64,000 nt of DNA from NCBI GenBank assembly GCA_963722965.1, contig CAVROX010000005.1, positions 1 to 64,000 of the forward strand. Direction: 5' to 3'. This document shows positions 27,199-36,915 of this stretch, piece by piece; position 1 is the first letter of the stretch, and every line of letters starts with the position of its first letter. The notes below the pieces were generated by a model. That model made no database searches. It was not told the DNA's origin and saw only the letters and a list, made by a program, of their open reading frames with translations. Both the position numbers and the translations under genes were made by a program. This stretch comes from DATLSM01 sp963722965 (GTDB taxonomy: Bacteria; Actinomycetota; Thermoleophilia; Solirubrobacterales; 70-9).

Positions 27199-28377
27199 AT
27201 GGCTGACCTTCCCGACGCCGCCACCTGCTACGAGCTGCTCGCCCGGATGGCGCTGATCCGCCGCTTCGAGGAGGAGGCGGGACGGCAGTACCAGCGGGCC
27301 AAAGCGGGGGGATTCCTACACCTTGCGATCGGCGAGGAGGCAACGATCGTCGGCACCGCCTCGGTGATGGAGGAGCGGGACTATCTGATCGGCACCTACC
27401 GCACCCACGGCCACGCGATCGCCCGTGGCACCGAGCCGAGGCGGGTGATGGCGGAGCTATTTGGCCGAGTCGACGGGACCAGCGGCGGGCGCGGCGGCTC
27501 GATGCACATCTTCGACGGCGCTCACCGCTTCATGGGTGGCTATGGAATCGTTGGCGGCAATCTGCCGATCGCCGCCGGCCTCGCGCTCGCCTGCGAGTAC
27601 AAGGGCGAGGACGCGGTCACCGTCTGCATGTTCGGCGACGGTGCCTCCAATGCCGGTAACTTCGGCGAGACGATGAACCTGGCGGCGCTGTGGAAGCTGC
27701 CCGTCCTCTTCATGGTCGAGAACAACCTCTATGGCATGGGAACCTCGGTCGAGCGCCACTCGGCTCAGACCGATCTCTCCAAAAAGGCCGAGGGATACGG
27801 GATAGCGGGTAAGCGGGTGGACGGGATGGACGTGATCGCGGTGCGCGATGGGGTTGCCGATGGGATTCGGCTCGCTCGCGAGGAGCGCCGACCGACGATC
27901 CTCGAGGCCTTCACCTACCGCTACCGCGGCCACTCCGCCGCCGACCCAGAGGTCTACCGCAAGCGGGAGGAGGTCGAAGAGTGGCAGCAAAGGGACCCGA
28001 TCGAGGCCTTCGCTCGGCGCTGCGTCGAGGCGGGGGTGCTGGGTGAGCGGGAGGTGCGGGAGGTGCGGGAGAGAGCCGAGCGGGAGGTGCGGGCGTCGGT
28101 CGAGTTTGCCGACGCCAGTCCCGAACCCGCCCTCGACACCCTCTATGAAAACCTCTACGTGCTCGACGGAGCCGCCGGCTGGTACGCGGTGGACGAGCGT
28201 AGCCCCCTCCCGCACCGCGGCGAGCACGAGGATCGGATGCCCGCGACGGCGCGCGAGTTGGCTGAGGCCGGGGCGGCCTACGGCGGGCAGCCCAACGGGC
28301 CGCTCCCCAATCCCCGCGTGGCCGGCGACCCCGAGGAGGGAGTTGAGCCGGAAGTCGCCGGGGAGATCGAGGGCTGA
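27199..28377 (+). CDS. pdhA: Pyruvate dehydrogenase E1 component, alpha subunit
   Basis: Thiamine-diphosphate subunit of the heterotetrameric E1. Visible motifs include FLHLAIGEEA, YRTHGHAIARG, the regulatory-loop-type GGSMHIFD, the ThDP-binding GDGASNAGNFGETMN followed by VENNLYGMGT, and the YRYRGHSAADP loop. Residues beyond about 330 form a Pro/Gly/Glu-rich extension after YENLYV that is not part of the usual fold, making the protein 392 residues against a family norm near 330-360. Its TGA overlaps the ATG of pdhB (TGATG), so the subunits are coupled. It decarboxylates pyruvate and hands the acetyl group to lipoyl-E2. A branched-chain 2-oxoacid substrate cannot be excluded. Confidence 0.9.
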   Translation: MADLPDAATCYELLARMALIRRFEEEAGRQYQRAKAGGFLHLAIGEEATIVGTASVMEERDYLIGTYRTHGHAIARGTEPRRVMAELFGRVDGTSGGRGGSMHIFDGAHRFMGGYGIVGGNLPIAAGLALACEYKGEDAVTVCMFGDGASNAGNFGETMNLAALWKLPVLFMVENNLYGMGTSVERHSAQTDLSKKAEGYGIAGKRVDGMDVIAVRDGVADGIRLAREERRPTILEAFTYRYRGHSAADPEVYRKREEVEEWQQRDPIEAFARRCVEAGVLGEREVREVRERAEREVRASVEFADASPEPALDTLYENLYVLDGAAGWYAVDERSPLPHRGEHEDRMPATARELAEAGAAYGGQPNGPLPNPRVAGDPEEGVEPEVAGEIEG

Positions 28378-29366
28378 TGGCCTCGATGATCCGCATGCGC
28401 GAGGCCCTGCGCGACGCGATCGCAGAGGAGATGCGCCGCGACGAGGCGGTCTTCGTAATGGGCGAGGACGTCGGGGTTTTTCAGGGGCCATTCAAGGTGA
28501 CCGAGGGTCTCCTCGAGGAGTTCGGCGAGCGCCGCGTTCGCGACACTCCGATCTCCGAGAACACGATCGTCGGCGCCGGGATCGGCGCGGCGATGGCCGG
28601 GCTGCGGCCGATCGTCGAGCTGATGACGGTGAACTTCTCCCTGCTGGCACTGGACCAGATCGTCAACCATGCCGCCGCGATCCCCTACATGTTTCATGGG
28701 CAGGCGAGGGTGCCGATGGTGATCCGGATGCCGGGCGGGGGCGGGCACCAGCTCGGTCCCACCCACTCACACAGCTTCGAGGCGCTCTACCTCCAGGTAC
28801 CCGGATTGCTCGTCGCTTGCCCGTCCACCCCCGCCGACGGCAAGGCGCTGTTGAAGGCGGCGATCCGTGACGACAACCCGGTGATCTTCATCGAGCACGA
28901 GAGCCTCTACGGATTGCGGGGCGAAGTTACCGACGGGGACCGGGCGCTGAGCTTCGGCGAGGCGGCGGTGCGGCGCGAGGGCAGCGACGTGACGATCGTC
29001 GCGGTGCTGAAGATGGCGCTGGTGGCAGAGCGCGCCGCAACCCAGCTCTCTCACGAACACGGGATCGAGGCGGAGGTGATCGACCCTCGCACCCTGCGGC
29101 CGCTCGACCTCGACACGATCCTCGCGTCTGTGCGCAAAACAAATCGAGCGGTGATCGTCGAGGAGGGCTGGCCGCATGGCGGGGTGGGTGCCAACCTCTC
29201 GACCCTGATCACTGAGCAGGCCTTCGACCACCTCGATGCACCGGTTCAGCGGGTGACCGGTGCCGACGTGCACATGCCTTACTCAAAGCGACTGGAGCAG
29301 GCAGCCATCCCCCACGAGGAGCACGTGGTGAAGGCAGCACTAGCCGTGCTGGAGGGCGCGATCTGA
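28377..29366 (+). CDS. pdhB: Pyruvate dehydrogenase E1 component, beta subunit
   Basis: 329 residues, typical for E1-beta. It shows REALRDAIAEEMRRD, FVMGEDVGVFQG (with the glutamate that activates ThDP), TPISENTIVGAGIGAAMAG, PYMFHGQARVPMVIRMPGGG, THSHSFEALYLQVPG, and the C-terminal transketolase domain EVIDPRTLRPLDLDTI and VEEGWPHGGVGANL. It pairs with the alpha subunit to form E1. Start and stop codons overlap those of pdhA and pdhC (TGATG at both joints), so the three subunits are probably made in fixed ratio from one message. Confidence 0.93.
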   Translation: MASMIRMREALRDAIAEEMRRDEAVFVMGEDVGVFQGPFKVTEGLLEEFGERRVRDTPISENTIVGAGIGAAMAGLRPIVELMTVNFSLLALDQIVNHAAAIPYMFHGQARVPMVIRMPGGGGHQLGPTHSHSFEALYLQVPGLLVACPSTPADGKALLKAAIRDDNPVIFIEHESLYGLRGEVTDGDRALSFGEAAVRREGSDVTIVAVLKMALVAERAATQLSHEHGIEAEVIDPRTLRPLDLDTILASVRKTNRAVIVEEGWPHGGVGANLSTLITEQAFDHLDAPVQRVTGADVHMPYSKRLEQAAIPHEEHVVKAALAVLEGAI

Positions 29367-30585
29367 TGGCCGATGTCGTAATGCCACGGCTGTCGGACTC
29401 GATGGATGAGGGGACGATCCTGCGGTGGCTGAAGAGCGTTGGGGATGCGGTGCAGGTGGGGGATGAGCTGGTGGAGATCGAGACCGACAAGGCAAACATG
29501 GCCTATGAAAGCGACCTGGCGGGGACCCTGACCGAGATCCTGGCCGAGGAGGGAGAGACGCTTCCGATCGGAGCTCCGATCGCGCGCGTGGGAGACGCTG
29601 GCGAGGCAACGAATCCCCTCGCTGGGAAAGAGTCGCCGCTGGGGCCAGCGGCGAGGGCGAGCGCCAGACCGTCGAGGGCCCCCAGCCCGAGCACCAGCCG
29701 CCAGAAAGCATCACCGGTGGCCCGCCGGGTCGCCGGTGAGAAGGGAGCCGACCTTTCCCAAATCCAAGGGACCGGCCCGGGGGGCGCATCGTCAAGGCCG
29801 ACGTCGAGAAGGCCATCGCAGGAAAACAGACTCCCGCCGCAGCCGCCGTCCGGCCTGGTGGTGGCCCCGAGCCCGAGACCCCCGAAACGGCCAAGGGACA
29901 GACGAGCTATCGGGAGTTGAGCAAGCTGCAGAGCACCATCGCGCGGCGGATGGCGGAGTCCAAGGCGACGGCTCCGCACTTTTACTTGGAAGCGGAGGTC
30001 GATATGAGCCGGTCGGTGGGGGCTCGGGGGCGGATCAAGGCTGCTGGCAGGGATGGCGAGCTAGTTCCCTCCTTCAACGACATGGTGGTCAAGGCCTGCG
30101 CGCGGGCGCTGCGCGAGCACCCGCTGGCCAACGGCGCCTACCGCGACGGGCGCGTCGAGCTCTACTCGCGGGTGAACGTCGGAGTGGCCGTCGCCGGGCC
30201 CGACGCCCTCGTCGTCCCCACGATCTTTGACGCCGACCGCAAGAGCCTGAGTGAGATCGCCTCGGAGTCACGCGCCCTGGCGCAGCGAGTTCGTGAGGGG
30301 CAGATCACCCCGCCCGAGCTGTCGGGCGCCACCTTCACCGTCTCCAACCTCGGGATGTATGGGATCGACCGCTTCTCGGCAGTGATCAATCCGCCACAGG
30401 CCGCGATCCTCGCGGTCGGAGCGATCAAAGAGCGTCCCGTGATCCGCAGCGGTGAGATCAACGCCGCCCACCTGATGCAGGTCACCCTCGCCTGCGACCA
30501 TCGCATCCTCTATGGAGCCGAGGGAGCACAGTTCCTCGGCTCCATCCGCACCCTCCTGGAAGAGCCCCTGGCCCTAGCCCTGTGA
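29366..30585 (+). CDS. pdhC: Dihydrolipoamide acetyltransferase E2, with a one-base frameshift in the linker
   Basis: Order of parts: one lipoyl domain (residues 1-80) with the modified lysine in ETDKANMAYES; a short linker; a peripheral-subunit-binding domain (PVARRVAGEKGADLSQIQG); and the acyltransferase core (STIARRMAESKATAPHFYLEAE onward). The frame breaks at the six-G run 29779-29784: one more G would give GTGPGGRIVKADVEKAI and join the halves (ORF 1 ends at 29920; ORF 2 is open from 29917). The active-site motif reads DHRILYG, with Tyr replacing the Asp of the common HxxxDG, a variant I know from cyanobacterial and plastid E2s. The 3' end overlaps the convergent membrane-protein gene by 12 bases. 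Confidence 0.88.
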
Positions 30586-32193
30586 GCAGCTTTCCCTTTC
30601 TTCTGTCAGAGCGCCCAGGGCGCCGCCCAGGGAGAAGTCGGCGCCCACCCGCAGGACACCCGCGTGGGCGGCGCGGACCTGGGTCCAATCGCCGCGCCGC
30701 AGCAGGCAGCCGGCGCCGCGTTCAATTGACCAGTAGGGGGTGAAGTTGACCCGGATCAGGAATTGGCCCGGCCGGGTCACGTCGAGGCCAAAGCCCTGGC
30801 GCCCGATCCAGATCGCCCGGGCGCTGCTCCCGCCCAACGGCCGGACCATCGGGTCGGGGTCGCGGACCGCGTAGACGCGCCAGTTGGCCGAGCGCCAACG
30901 TGGCAGCAGGTAGGGCGGGCGGCTGAGGATCAGCCGCTGCTCAGTGAGCGAGGAGTAGTCAAGTGGCGCGTTGGGCAGAGCGACGTAGGAGACGGCGTTT
31001 CGTCTCAGCCATTCGCTGTAGGAGCGGTTGGTGAGCGCGCCTTCGTCGTAGAAGATGTCATCCCGCGTCGTGTCGAGCTGGCGCAGCCAGCCGCGCGCCA
31101 GATCGAACTGGGGCGCCAGGTAGGCCGACTCCCAGTGATCGGCGGTCGGCGGTACCTCGATCCGCGTGCCCAGGGCACCGTGATCACGCAGCCACCTTGC
31201 GACCGGTTGGAAGTAAGCGGGCGCGGTCGCAGGATCGCCGGCGCTGCGGACGATCTGGCTGACGCTCGCCGTCACCTGCCAGTAGAGCCCCCCCAGCATG
31301 ACCAGCGCCAGCACCCAGGCCGAGACGCGTGGGCGGTGGGCGAGGAGGGCGGCGGCGAGGACGGGGCCGCCGAACAGGGCTCCGAGCCGCACCGCGTTGC
31401 CGCCAACCGGGTTCGGCGCCAGCCACAGCAGCGTTGAGGCCAACACATAGCAGGCCAACGCCCAGCGCAACGGTCGCTCCTCGCGCGCCAGGCCCCGCGT
31501 CACATACAGCGCACCACCGCACCACAGCGGGATAGCGATGTAAGAGGAGAAGGCGAATGGGAACTGGCTCGATTCGGGGAAAGCGAGATTGGGAATGGCG
31601 GTGAGGATCAGCGCGAGCCCGGCGGCTGCGGTCGCAGTCCGATCCAACGGGCGGCCCCGCTCCACTAGCCCAGCGATGAGAACCCCGGCCAGGAAGACTG
31701 CGGCAACCGGGCTGGCCAGCGCGCAGCCCGCCGCGGCGGTGAGTGTCGACTTCGAGCGACCGCCCTGGAGGAGGCGCAGCGAGGCGAGCCCGAACGCCAC
31801 TCCCAGCGCAAAGGTGAGCTGCCCCTCGGCGAGCAGCGTTACAACCCCGGCCGCAAACCACAGCGTCGCCCAGCGCGCCGCTGCCCCCCAGCGGTCGCGC
31901 ACGAGTCCGTCGAAGAAGTAGGAGGAGGCGACGACGGCGAGTGCTCCCACCAGCTGCGGACCCAGCACCGAGGCCAGCGGCGGAAATATGACGCTGTAGG
32001 TGAGCAGGTAATGGCCCGCATACCAGGAGCCGTTCCAGATCGCCAGCCCCGCCCGCTGGAAGAGCTCGGTGCGGAAGACCTGCGCGGCAAGGTCGCCAAC
32101 CTGGGGGTTCCAGGCCAACATCGCAGCGGCGAGGACCGCGCTGAGAGCCACGGCCGGGAGCCATTCGGGTCGGAGGGCCTTGGACTGGGCCAT
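30574..32193 (-). CDS. Large polytopic membrane protein, possibly GT-C-type glycosyltransferase
   Basis: 539 residues with about ten hydrophobic segments in the first two thirds (for example VALSAVLAAAMLAWNP, LTFALGVAFGLASLRLL, WALACYVLASTLLWLAP), then a soluble C-terminal third containing ADHWESAYLAP, FDLARGWLRQLD and VSYVALPNAPLDYS. The layout, with a periplasmic-side C-terminal domain, resembles membrane glycosyltransferases of the GT-C type or actinobacterial arabinofuranosyltransferase-like proteins, but I do not see a decisive DxD or DE signature in the first loop. It is transcribed against the pdh cluster and separates it from lipB-lipA. Function is therefore only suggested: cell-envelope polysaccharide assembly. 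Confidence 0.7.
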   Translation of the reverse strand: MAQSKALRPEWLPAVALSAVLAAAMLAWNPQVGDLAAQVFRTELFQRAGLAIWNGSWYAGHYLLTYSVIFPPLASVLGPQLVGALAVVASSYFFDGLVRDRWGAAARWATLWFAAGVVTLLAEGQLTFALGVAFGLASLRLLQGGRSKSTLTAAAGCALASPVAAVFLAGVLIAGLVERGRPLDRTATAAAGLALILTAIPNLAFPESSQFPFAFSSYIAIPLWCGGALYVTRGLAREERPLRWALACYVLASTLLWLAPNPVGGNAVRLGALFGGPVLAAALLAHRPRVSAWVLALVMLGGLYWQVTASVSQIVRSAGDPATAPAYFQPVARWLRDHGALGTRIEVPPTADHWESAYLAPQFDLARGWLRQLDTTRDDIFYDEGALTNRSYSEWLRRNAVSYVALPNAPLDYSSLTEQRLILSRPPYLLPRWRSANWRVYAVRDPDPMVRPLGGSSARAIWIGRQGFGLDVTRPGQFLIRVNFTPYWSIERGAGCLLRRGDWTQVRAAHAGVLRVGADFSLGGALGALTEERESCSQG

Positions 32194-32239
32194 GGGAGGT
32201 GCCGCAAGGATAGAGCGAGACCGTGCAACGATTTCGAGG

Positions 32240-32929
32240 ATGAGCGCTGAAGTCCTGGTTGTGCGGTGCGGTCTGGTCCCCTACGAGGAGGCCAGCGTCG
32301 CCCAACGGTGGCTCAGGGCGGCGCGGCAGGAGGGCGCGATCCCGGACGTGCTGCTCTTACTCGAGCACCCGCCGGTTTACACACGCGGCCGCCGTTCGGG
32401 CCCCGAGGAGCTACCGATGGCGGTCGAGTGGTATGAAATGCAGGGAATCGAGGTGCGAGACACCGACCGCGGCGGTCGCCTCACCTACCACGGCCCGGGC
32501 CAGCTGGTCGCCTACCCGATCGTCTCCCTGAAACCCTACGGTGACGACGTCCACGCGCACGTACGGCGGCTGGAGCAGGTGGCGGTCTCCTCGCTGGCCG
32601 AGCACGGGGTGGGGGCAACGACCATTGACGGCCTGACCGGGGTGTGGACCCGCGGTGAGCCGCGCAAGATCGGCTCGATCGGTGTCCACGTCAGCCGCGG
32701 CGTCACCACCCATGGCCTGGCAGTGAACGTCAACAACGACCTGCAGCCATTCGAGTGGATCGTGCCCTGCGGGATCGAGGGCTGCCAGGTCACATCCCTT
32801 GGCCGCGAGCTCGGTGCCGAACAGGACCTCGACGGGTTCGCCGACACCGTCTGCGCCCGATATGCAGATTCGTTTGAGCGGGTTCTGACCCCTGCCGACG
32901 CCCGCTGCCCTGGGACTCGACAGCGCTAG
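32240..32929 (+). CDS. lipB: Octanoyl-[ACP]:protein N-octanoyltransferase
   Basis: Transfers octanoate from acyl carrier protein to the target lysine of lipoyl domains, the first step of lipoate assembly. Family blocks are present: LLLEHPPVYTRGRR, GGRLTYHGPGQLVAYPIVSL, the catalytic-lysine block RKIGSIGVHVSRGVTTHGLA, and IVPCGIEGCQVTSLGRE carrying the acyl-accepting Cys. The ATG at 32240 is preceded by GAGG; the open frame extends back to 32069, but that part is Ala/Arg-rich and overlaps the neighbouring gene. lipA follows after 12 bases, so the two steps are co-transcribed. Confidence 0.93.
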   Translation: MSAEVLVVRCGLVPYEEASVAQRWLRAARQEGAIPDVLLLLEHPPVYTRGRRSGPEELPMAVEWYEMQGIEVRDTDRGGRLTYHGPGQLVAYPIVSLKPYGDDVHAHVRRLEQVAVSSLAEHGVGATTIDGLTGVWTRGEPRKIGSIGVHVSRGVTTHGLAVNVNNDLQPFEWIVPCGIEGCQVTSLGRELGAEQDLDGFADTVCARYADSFERVLTPADARCPGTRQR

Positions 32930-32941
32930 GCTCGGGGTCAG

Positions 32942-33911
32942 ATGACCGAGACACCCCCACCGCCCGAAGGGCCCACCCACGTCACCCGCTCCCGTGCGAA
33001 GCCGGGGGGGGCGGCGGTCTCTGACGGTGCCATCCCCTTCCGCCGCACCCGCAAGCCACCCTGGCTAAAGGTCCCGGCTCCGGGGGGCCGCACCTACCGC
33101 CGGCTCAAGACCGATGATCGGCGCAGAGGGCCTGCACACGGTCTGCGAGGAGGCCAACTGCCCCAACGTCGGCGAGTGCTGGGAACGCGGCACCGCGACC
33201 TTCATGATCCTCGGCGACGTCTGCACCCGGCGCTGCGGCTTTTGCAACGTCAAGACCGGGGTACCAAGCTGGAACGACCCACTGGAGCCGCTGCGGGTCG
33301 CCAACCAGGTGAAGCGGATGGGGCTACGCCACGCGGTCATCACCTCGGTCGACCGCGACGACCTGCCCGATTACGGCGCGGGCGCATTCGCCGCCACGAT
33401 CCGCTCGATCCGCGCGCAGGCCCCGGGTTGCAAGGTGGAGGTCCTGACCCCCGACTTCCGCGGCCAGGAGATGCCGCTGGCCAAGGTGATCCACGAGCGC
33501 CCTGATGTCTTCAACCACAACGTCGAGACGGTGCCGCGCCTTTACCCCAAGGCACGCCGCGGTTCTCAGTTCCTGCGCTCGGCCCGAATGCTGCGGCTGG
33601 CGAAGGAGATGGGTGGTGAGGAGATCCTCACCAAGTCGGGCCTGATGGTCGGCCTCGGCGAGTCCTTTGAAGAGATGGTCGAGACGTTCGGCATCCTGCG
33701 CGATCACCGCGTCCAGGTCCTGACCGTGGGCCAATACCTGCGCCCCACCGAGAACCACCTGCCGATCGATCGCTACTGGCACCCAAACGAGTTCGCGGCG
33801 CTGGAGAGGGCCGCCTATGAGATGGGCTTTGAGGCGGTGGCCGCCGGCCCTCTCGTCCGCAGCAGCTACCACGCCGACCAGAACCTGCCCGAGCGGGCTC
33901 TGGCTGGCTGA
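32942..33911 (+). CDS. lipA: Lipoyl synthase, with a one-base frameshift after residue 57
   Basis: Radical-SAM enzyme inserting two sulfurs into the octanoyl group. The auxiliary-cluster cysteines CEEANCPNVGEC and the SAM-cluster cysteines CTRRCGFC are intact, followed by TSVDRDDLPDYGAGAFA, FNHNVETVPRLYPKARRGS, KSGLMVGLGE and the C-terminal GPLVRSSYHAD. The first 57 codons (from ATG 32942, with the family motif RKPPWLKVPAPGG) lie in one frame and the rest in another. Removing the G at about 33113 joins RRLKT directly to MIGAEGLHTVCEEA. The downstream frame alone (33114-33911) lacks the conserved RKPPWLK block. I read this as a residual indel, not a shortened gene. Confidence 0.9.
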
Positions 33912-33916
33912 AATAC

Positions 33917-35490
33917 TCAGCGCCGCGGCTTTAGCTCGGCCAGCGAGCGGGCGACCCCGAGCATCTGAGCGTTGCTGAGCACGCTCACGAGGGTGTTGTC
34001 GATCCAGTAGACGTTGTTGCCGGAATGCCAGGCGATCAGCCGGATGTGGCCGCCGTTGGTGAAGACCTGGAAGTGACGTCCGTTGAGGCTCACGGATTCG
34101 CTTGGCCCGCTGATGATCGGAGGGTTGGGCCAGCCGCGGATTCCTTGTAGGCCGAAGTAGGCGGTGTAGGCGCCGCCGGGTAGTTCCATGACCATTTTGT
34201 AGGCGCTGTGGCGATTACCGCTCTGATCGCGCAGCCCATAGGTTCGCGGGGGTTCCGCATAGCTCGAGCCGACCGGAAGCATCTTCGGATAAAAGACTGG
34301 GAAGCGGAGGCGGCTTTGGGCTTGCGACGCCATCTGGGCGCCGCTTTCGGCCGCATCGATGAGATCCGCCGCGGCCGGGATCCGGGCCCGCAGAACGCTT
34401 CCTTCGATGAGCGGACCTCGCGGTGCTCGCGGCCCCCAGGGGATGCGATTCGCTTCCCACCATCGGTCCGCTGCATGCCGAGAAACAGCCTGACGACGTG
34501 GTCGATGGCCGCCGGGCTGGCGGTCACGTAGTTGGGCCGGTTTTCCACCACCGGTTCCAAGATGGCGGGAAATGGGATCTGTTTGATCGAGTCGTTTCTG
34601 AGTTCGACGAACAGCTTCAGCAGTTCCAGGAGCTGTTCGGTCGAGTGCAGGTCGGACGTTGTGTATTTGGTGAAGATGTCGATCAACTGTGAGCGCTGGT
34701 CGATCAGCTGTTCTGTCGTAACCATCTGCCGTGCGTCGCGTAGGAACTGCTGCTGGCGTGCCTCGCGGACCAGGTCGGTGTCGGTATGGCGGTAGCGCAC
34801 GAACTCCAGTGCCCTCGTCCCGCAGAGCTTCTGGTAGCCCGGTTCGATGTTGATTTCCGAATACTGTTCAGAAGGCGCAAGACCTTCGTTGGAGTGGTAG
34901 TAGCGACGGTCGACGTCCACGTAGACGCAGCCAATCGCGTCCACAGCCTTAGCGAATCCCTGGAAGTCGATGACGAACAGGTGGTTGACCGAAAGCCCGG
35001 TGACCTGCTTCAGCGTGCGCAGGGAGAGTTCGGGACCGCCGTCGGAGTAGGCGGCGTTGAACTTCCCGATTCCATAGCCGGGGATTTCGACTTTGAGATC
35101 GCGAGGGATCGAGAGCATGTTGATCGTGCTTTGGCTTGGGTCCAAGCGAACAAGGAGAACGGTGTCAGAGAGCCCATTCTTGGAGGTGCTGCTATTGGGA
35201 CGGTGGTCGGAGCCGATCAGCAGGATCGTCTGCGGCCCACCGCTGTAGCCGTGGGCGAGGAACCTGTCGACCTTGCTGAGCCGGCCATTGTGGGCAAGTG
35301 CCTTGGCGATCCCACCCAGGTAATCCAGGACGTCGATCGAGGTCGCCGCGGCAGTGCTGATCACGATCAGCAGCGATGCGACCGTGAAGCGCAGCCACAT
35401 ACGGGGGCGCCTGGGCGGCGGGTCCTCGACAGGGGACCCCGGTGGTCGAGGAGGTGAGCTCAGGCCCCAACTTTTCAGCCAAAACCTCAA
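33917..35490 (-). CDS. LytR-CpsA-Psr (LCP) family protein with extra C-terminal domain, frameshifted
   Basis: Membrane-anchored LCP phosphotransferase, a family that attaches glycopolymers to the cell wall. After a cytoplasmic Pro-rich start comes one transmembrane helix (FTVASLLIVISTAAATSI) and the LCP domain: TILLIGSDHRP, LSDTVLLVRLDP, INMLSIPRDLKVEIPG, KFNAAYSDGG and ALEFVRYRHTDTDLVREARQQ with its catalytic-site Arg residues. The C-terminal domain (LRFPVFYPKMLPVGSS to SLAELKPRR, ending at 33917) lies in another frame. One extra base in the five-C run 34433-34437 would join them (PRGPLIEGSVLRARIPAAAD in between). It ends six bases from the lipA stop, convergent. Confidence 0.85.
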
Positions 35491-35531
35491 GATCTCTTAA
35501 GGTCTACCGGTCGGGGAAGTCGTTGGCTCAA

Positions 35532-35564
35532 TCGAGCCGGCCGGGAGCGAACCGGCGACCTCCG
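35532..35564 (-). repeat. Degenerate 3' fragment of tRNA-Ala
   Basis: This 33-bp segment matches the 3' end (T arm and acceptor strand) of the intact tRNA-Ala at 36916-36948 at 30 of 33 positions and in the same orientation. The anticodon arm beyond it does not match and cannot fold, so it is a remnant and not a tRNA. The pair of copies brackets about 1.35 kb containing the PNPOx-like gene and may mark an old insertion at the tRNA. Confidence 0.6.
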
Positions 35565-35574
35565 GTTTGACAGC

Positions 35575-36573
35575 TCACGGGAGGTGGACGGTGGGTACAG
35601 GCTGCCCGCGCCGAGCTGCCTCGGCCTTCAGGCGGGGAGCGAGACGACGGCCCTTGCGCAGGAATCCGACCCTGCGCTGGAGCTTGTTCCCGGTCAGGCT
35701 CCAGTCGGCCAGGACGCGCTCGACCTGCAGATGAAGACCATTCTCTCCGTGGCCGAGGACACCCATAAGCGTGTGATTCTCCTGCGTGGTGAAGCGTTCG
35801 TCGTGCCCATGCAAGGTGAGACACGCTCGCCCCTCCGGCAACTCGGGAGCGCCGGGACCGACCTGAAGCGGCACCTGATCGCCCTGCAGCGCGGCTGCGG
35901 TGGCCGGAACGCAGATCGGGAAGCCGTCTTGATCCACTACGGTGAGGTCGGCCAAGGGTAGGCTCAGCAATGCACGCGAGGCGAGCTCGCGCCATTGTTG
36001 TGGCGGCTCGAGCCACGCTGGGGGCTGGCGCCCGGGAGGCGCCGGATCGGATTGCGGAATTCGGTCAGCGGGATCTGCCTGCCACTCTTCCGCCTCCCCG
36101 GCCAGGCTGCGGTCCGGCCACCAGCGCATGCGCAGCGCTGTGACCTCCACCCATATCCGCGCGTAGTAGAAGACCATCCGCCTCAGCAGCGCCTTGGGCT
36201 GTCCCTCGACAGAGGCCGGAAGCTTCATCACCGATTCGCGCGCATAGCGGTCGGTATTCGCCTGAAGGTCAGCATCGCGTACCGCGGCGTGACCCTGGAC
36301 AAGGACCACCGGCCCGTCGCCAGCGCCAGCACCGATCGCGTCAGCGAAGAGCAGCGCAACCTTGGGATTTCGCCGCGCGCGCTCAGCCTTGGCAGGGTAG
36401 GTGAGGCCGGTGGAAACGTCGAGCGTGCCAGTCGCGGCGACATACGGCGTGGTGGGCACCGTGACAGGAGCGCCAGCACGCGTCAGCGTCGCATACTCGC
36501 AGGTGAGCGCCAGCTCGAAAACCTCAAGCAGCGCAGAAGGCCAGCCGGCGACCGGTACGTCCTGCGAACGCAT
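35575..36573 (-). CDS. Pyridoxamine-5'-phosphate-oxidase-like flavin-binding protein
   Basis: 332 residues containing a PNPOx-type split barrel at the N-terminus: CEYATLTRAGAPVTVPTTPY, GLTYPAKAERARRNPKVALL (the usual NMN/FMN phosphate-contact region) and GPVVLVQGHAAVRDAD. The second half (about residues 205-320: LPLADLTVVDQDGFPICVP onward) appears to be a second, more divergent split barrel. Proteins of this kind bind FMN, F420 or heme. The substrate here is unknown. It lies between a tRNA-Ala fragment and the intact tRNA-Ala, with no partner gene on the same strand. Confidence 0.75.
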   Translation of the reverse strand: MRSQDVPVAGWPSALLEVFELALTCEYATLTRAGAPVTVPTTPYVAATGTLDVSTGLTYPAKAERARRNPKVALLFADAIGAGAGDGPVVLVQGHAAVRDADLQANTDRYARESVMKLPASVEGQPKALLRRMVFYYARIWVEVTALRMRWWPDRSLAGEAEEWQADPADRIPQSDPAPPGRQPPAWLEPPQQWRELASRALLSLPLADLTVVDQDGFPICVPATAAALQGDQVPLQVGPGAPELPEGRACLTLHGHDERFTTQENHTLMGVLGHGENGLHLQVERVLADWSLTGNKLQRRVGFLRKGRRLAPRLKAEAARRGQPVPTVHLP

Positions 36574-36915
36574 GGGCGCAACCTACCGCCCCAGACGCGC
36601 ACGACTGCATTCATGCGAGAATCCCGTGACGATCAGTCGCCTCGGTGACCGAGTGATCGTGAGGACTGTCGGCGTCAGAGGACCCTTTCGCCCTTGCGAT
36701 CACCGCGCGATCGGATCTGCTTCAGCCTCAGCATGGGCCGCCGGTAGCTAGCCCGAGCCCAGTAGTAGGCCGAGACCTTCTGCGATCAAGCGTCCTGCGA
36801 GCTGCGGACCGGGAAGGTCGCGGTACCCAAATGTGGTACCCACACCAGCTAGGTAAGGCGTCTACAAGGACTGCGAGGTGCTGCTTTTTGACTCTGCTCT
36901 GCGGTTATTTGTTAG
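36574..36915 (+). other. 342-base intergenic region
   Basis: Lies between the start of the PNPOx-like gene and the 3' end of tRNA-Ala(TGC). Short frames here look random. I see no RNA gene, terminator or repeat that I can support. Confidence 0.4.

Noticed and set aside
29366..33911. Programmed frameshifting in pdhC and lipA
   Set aside because: No slippery heptamer with a downstream structure is evident at either site, these families are not known for recoding, and similar breaks occur in many unrelated genes of this window.
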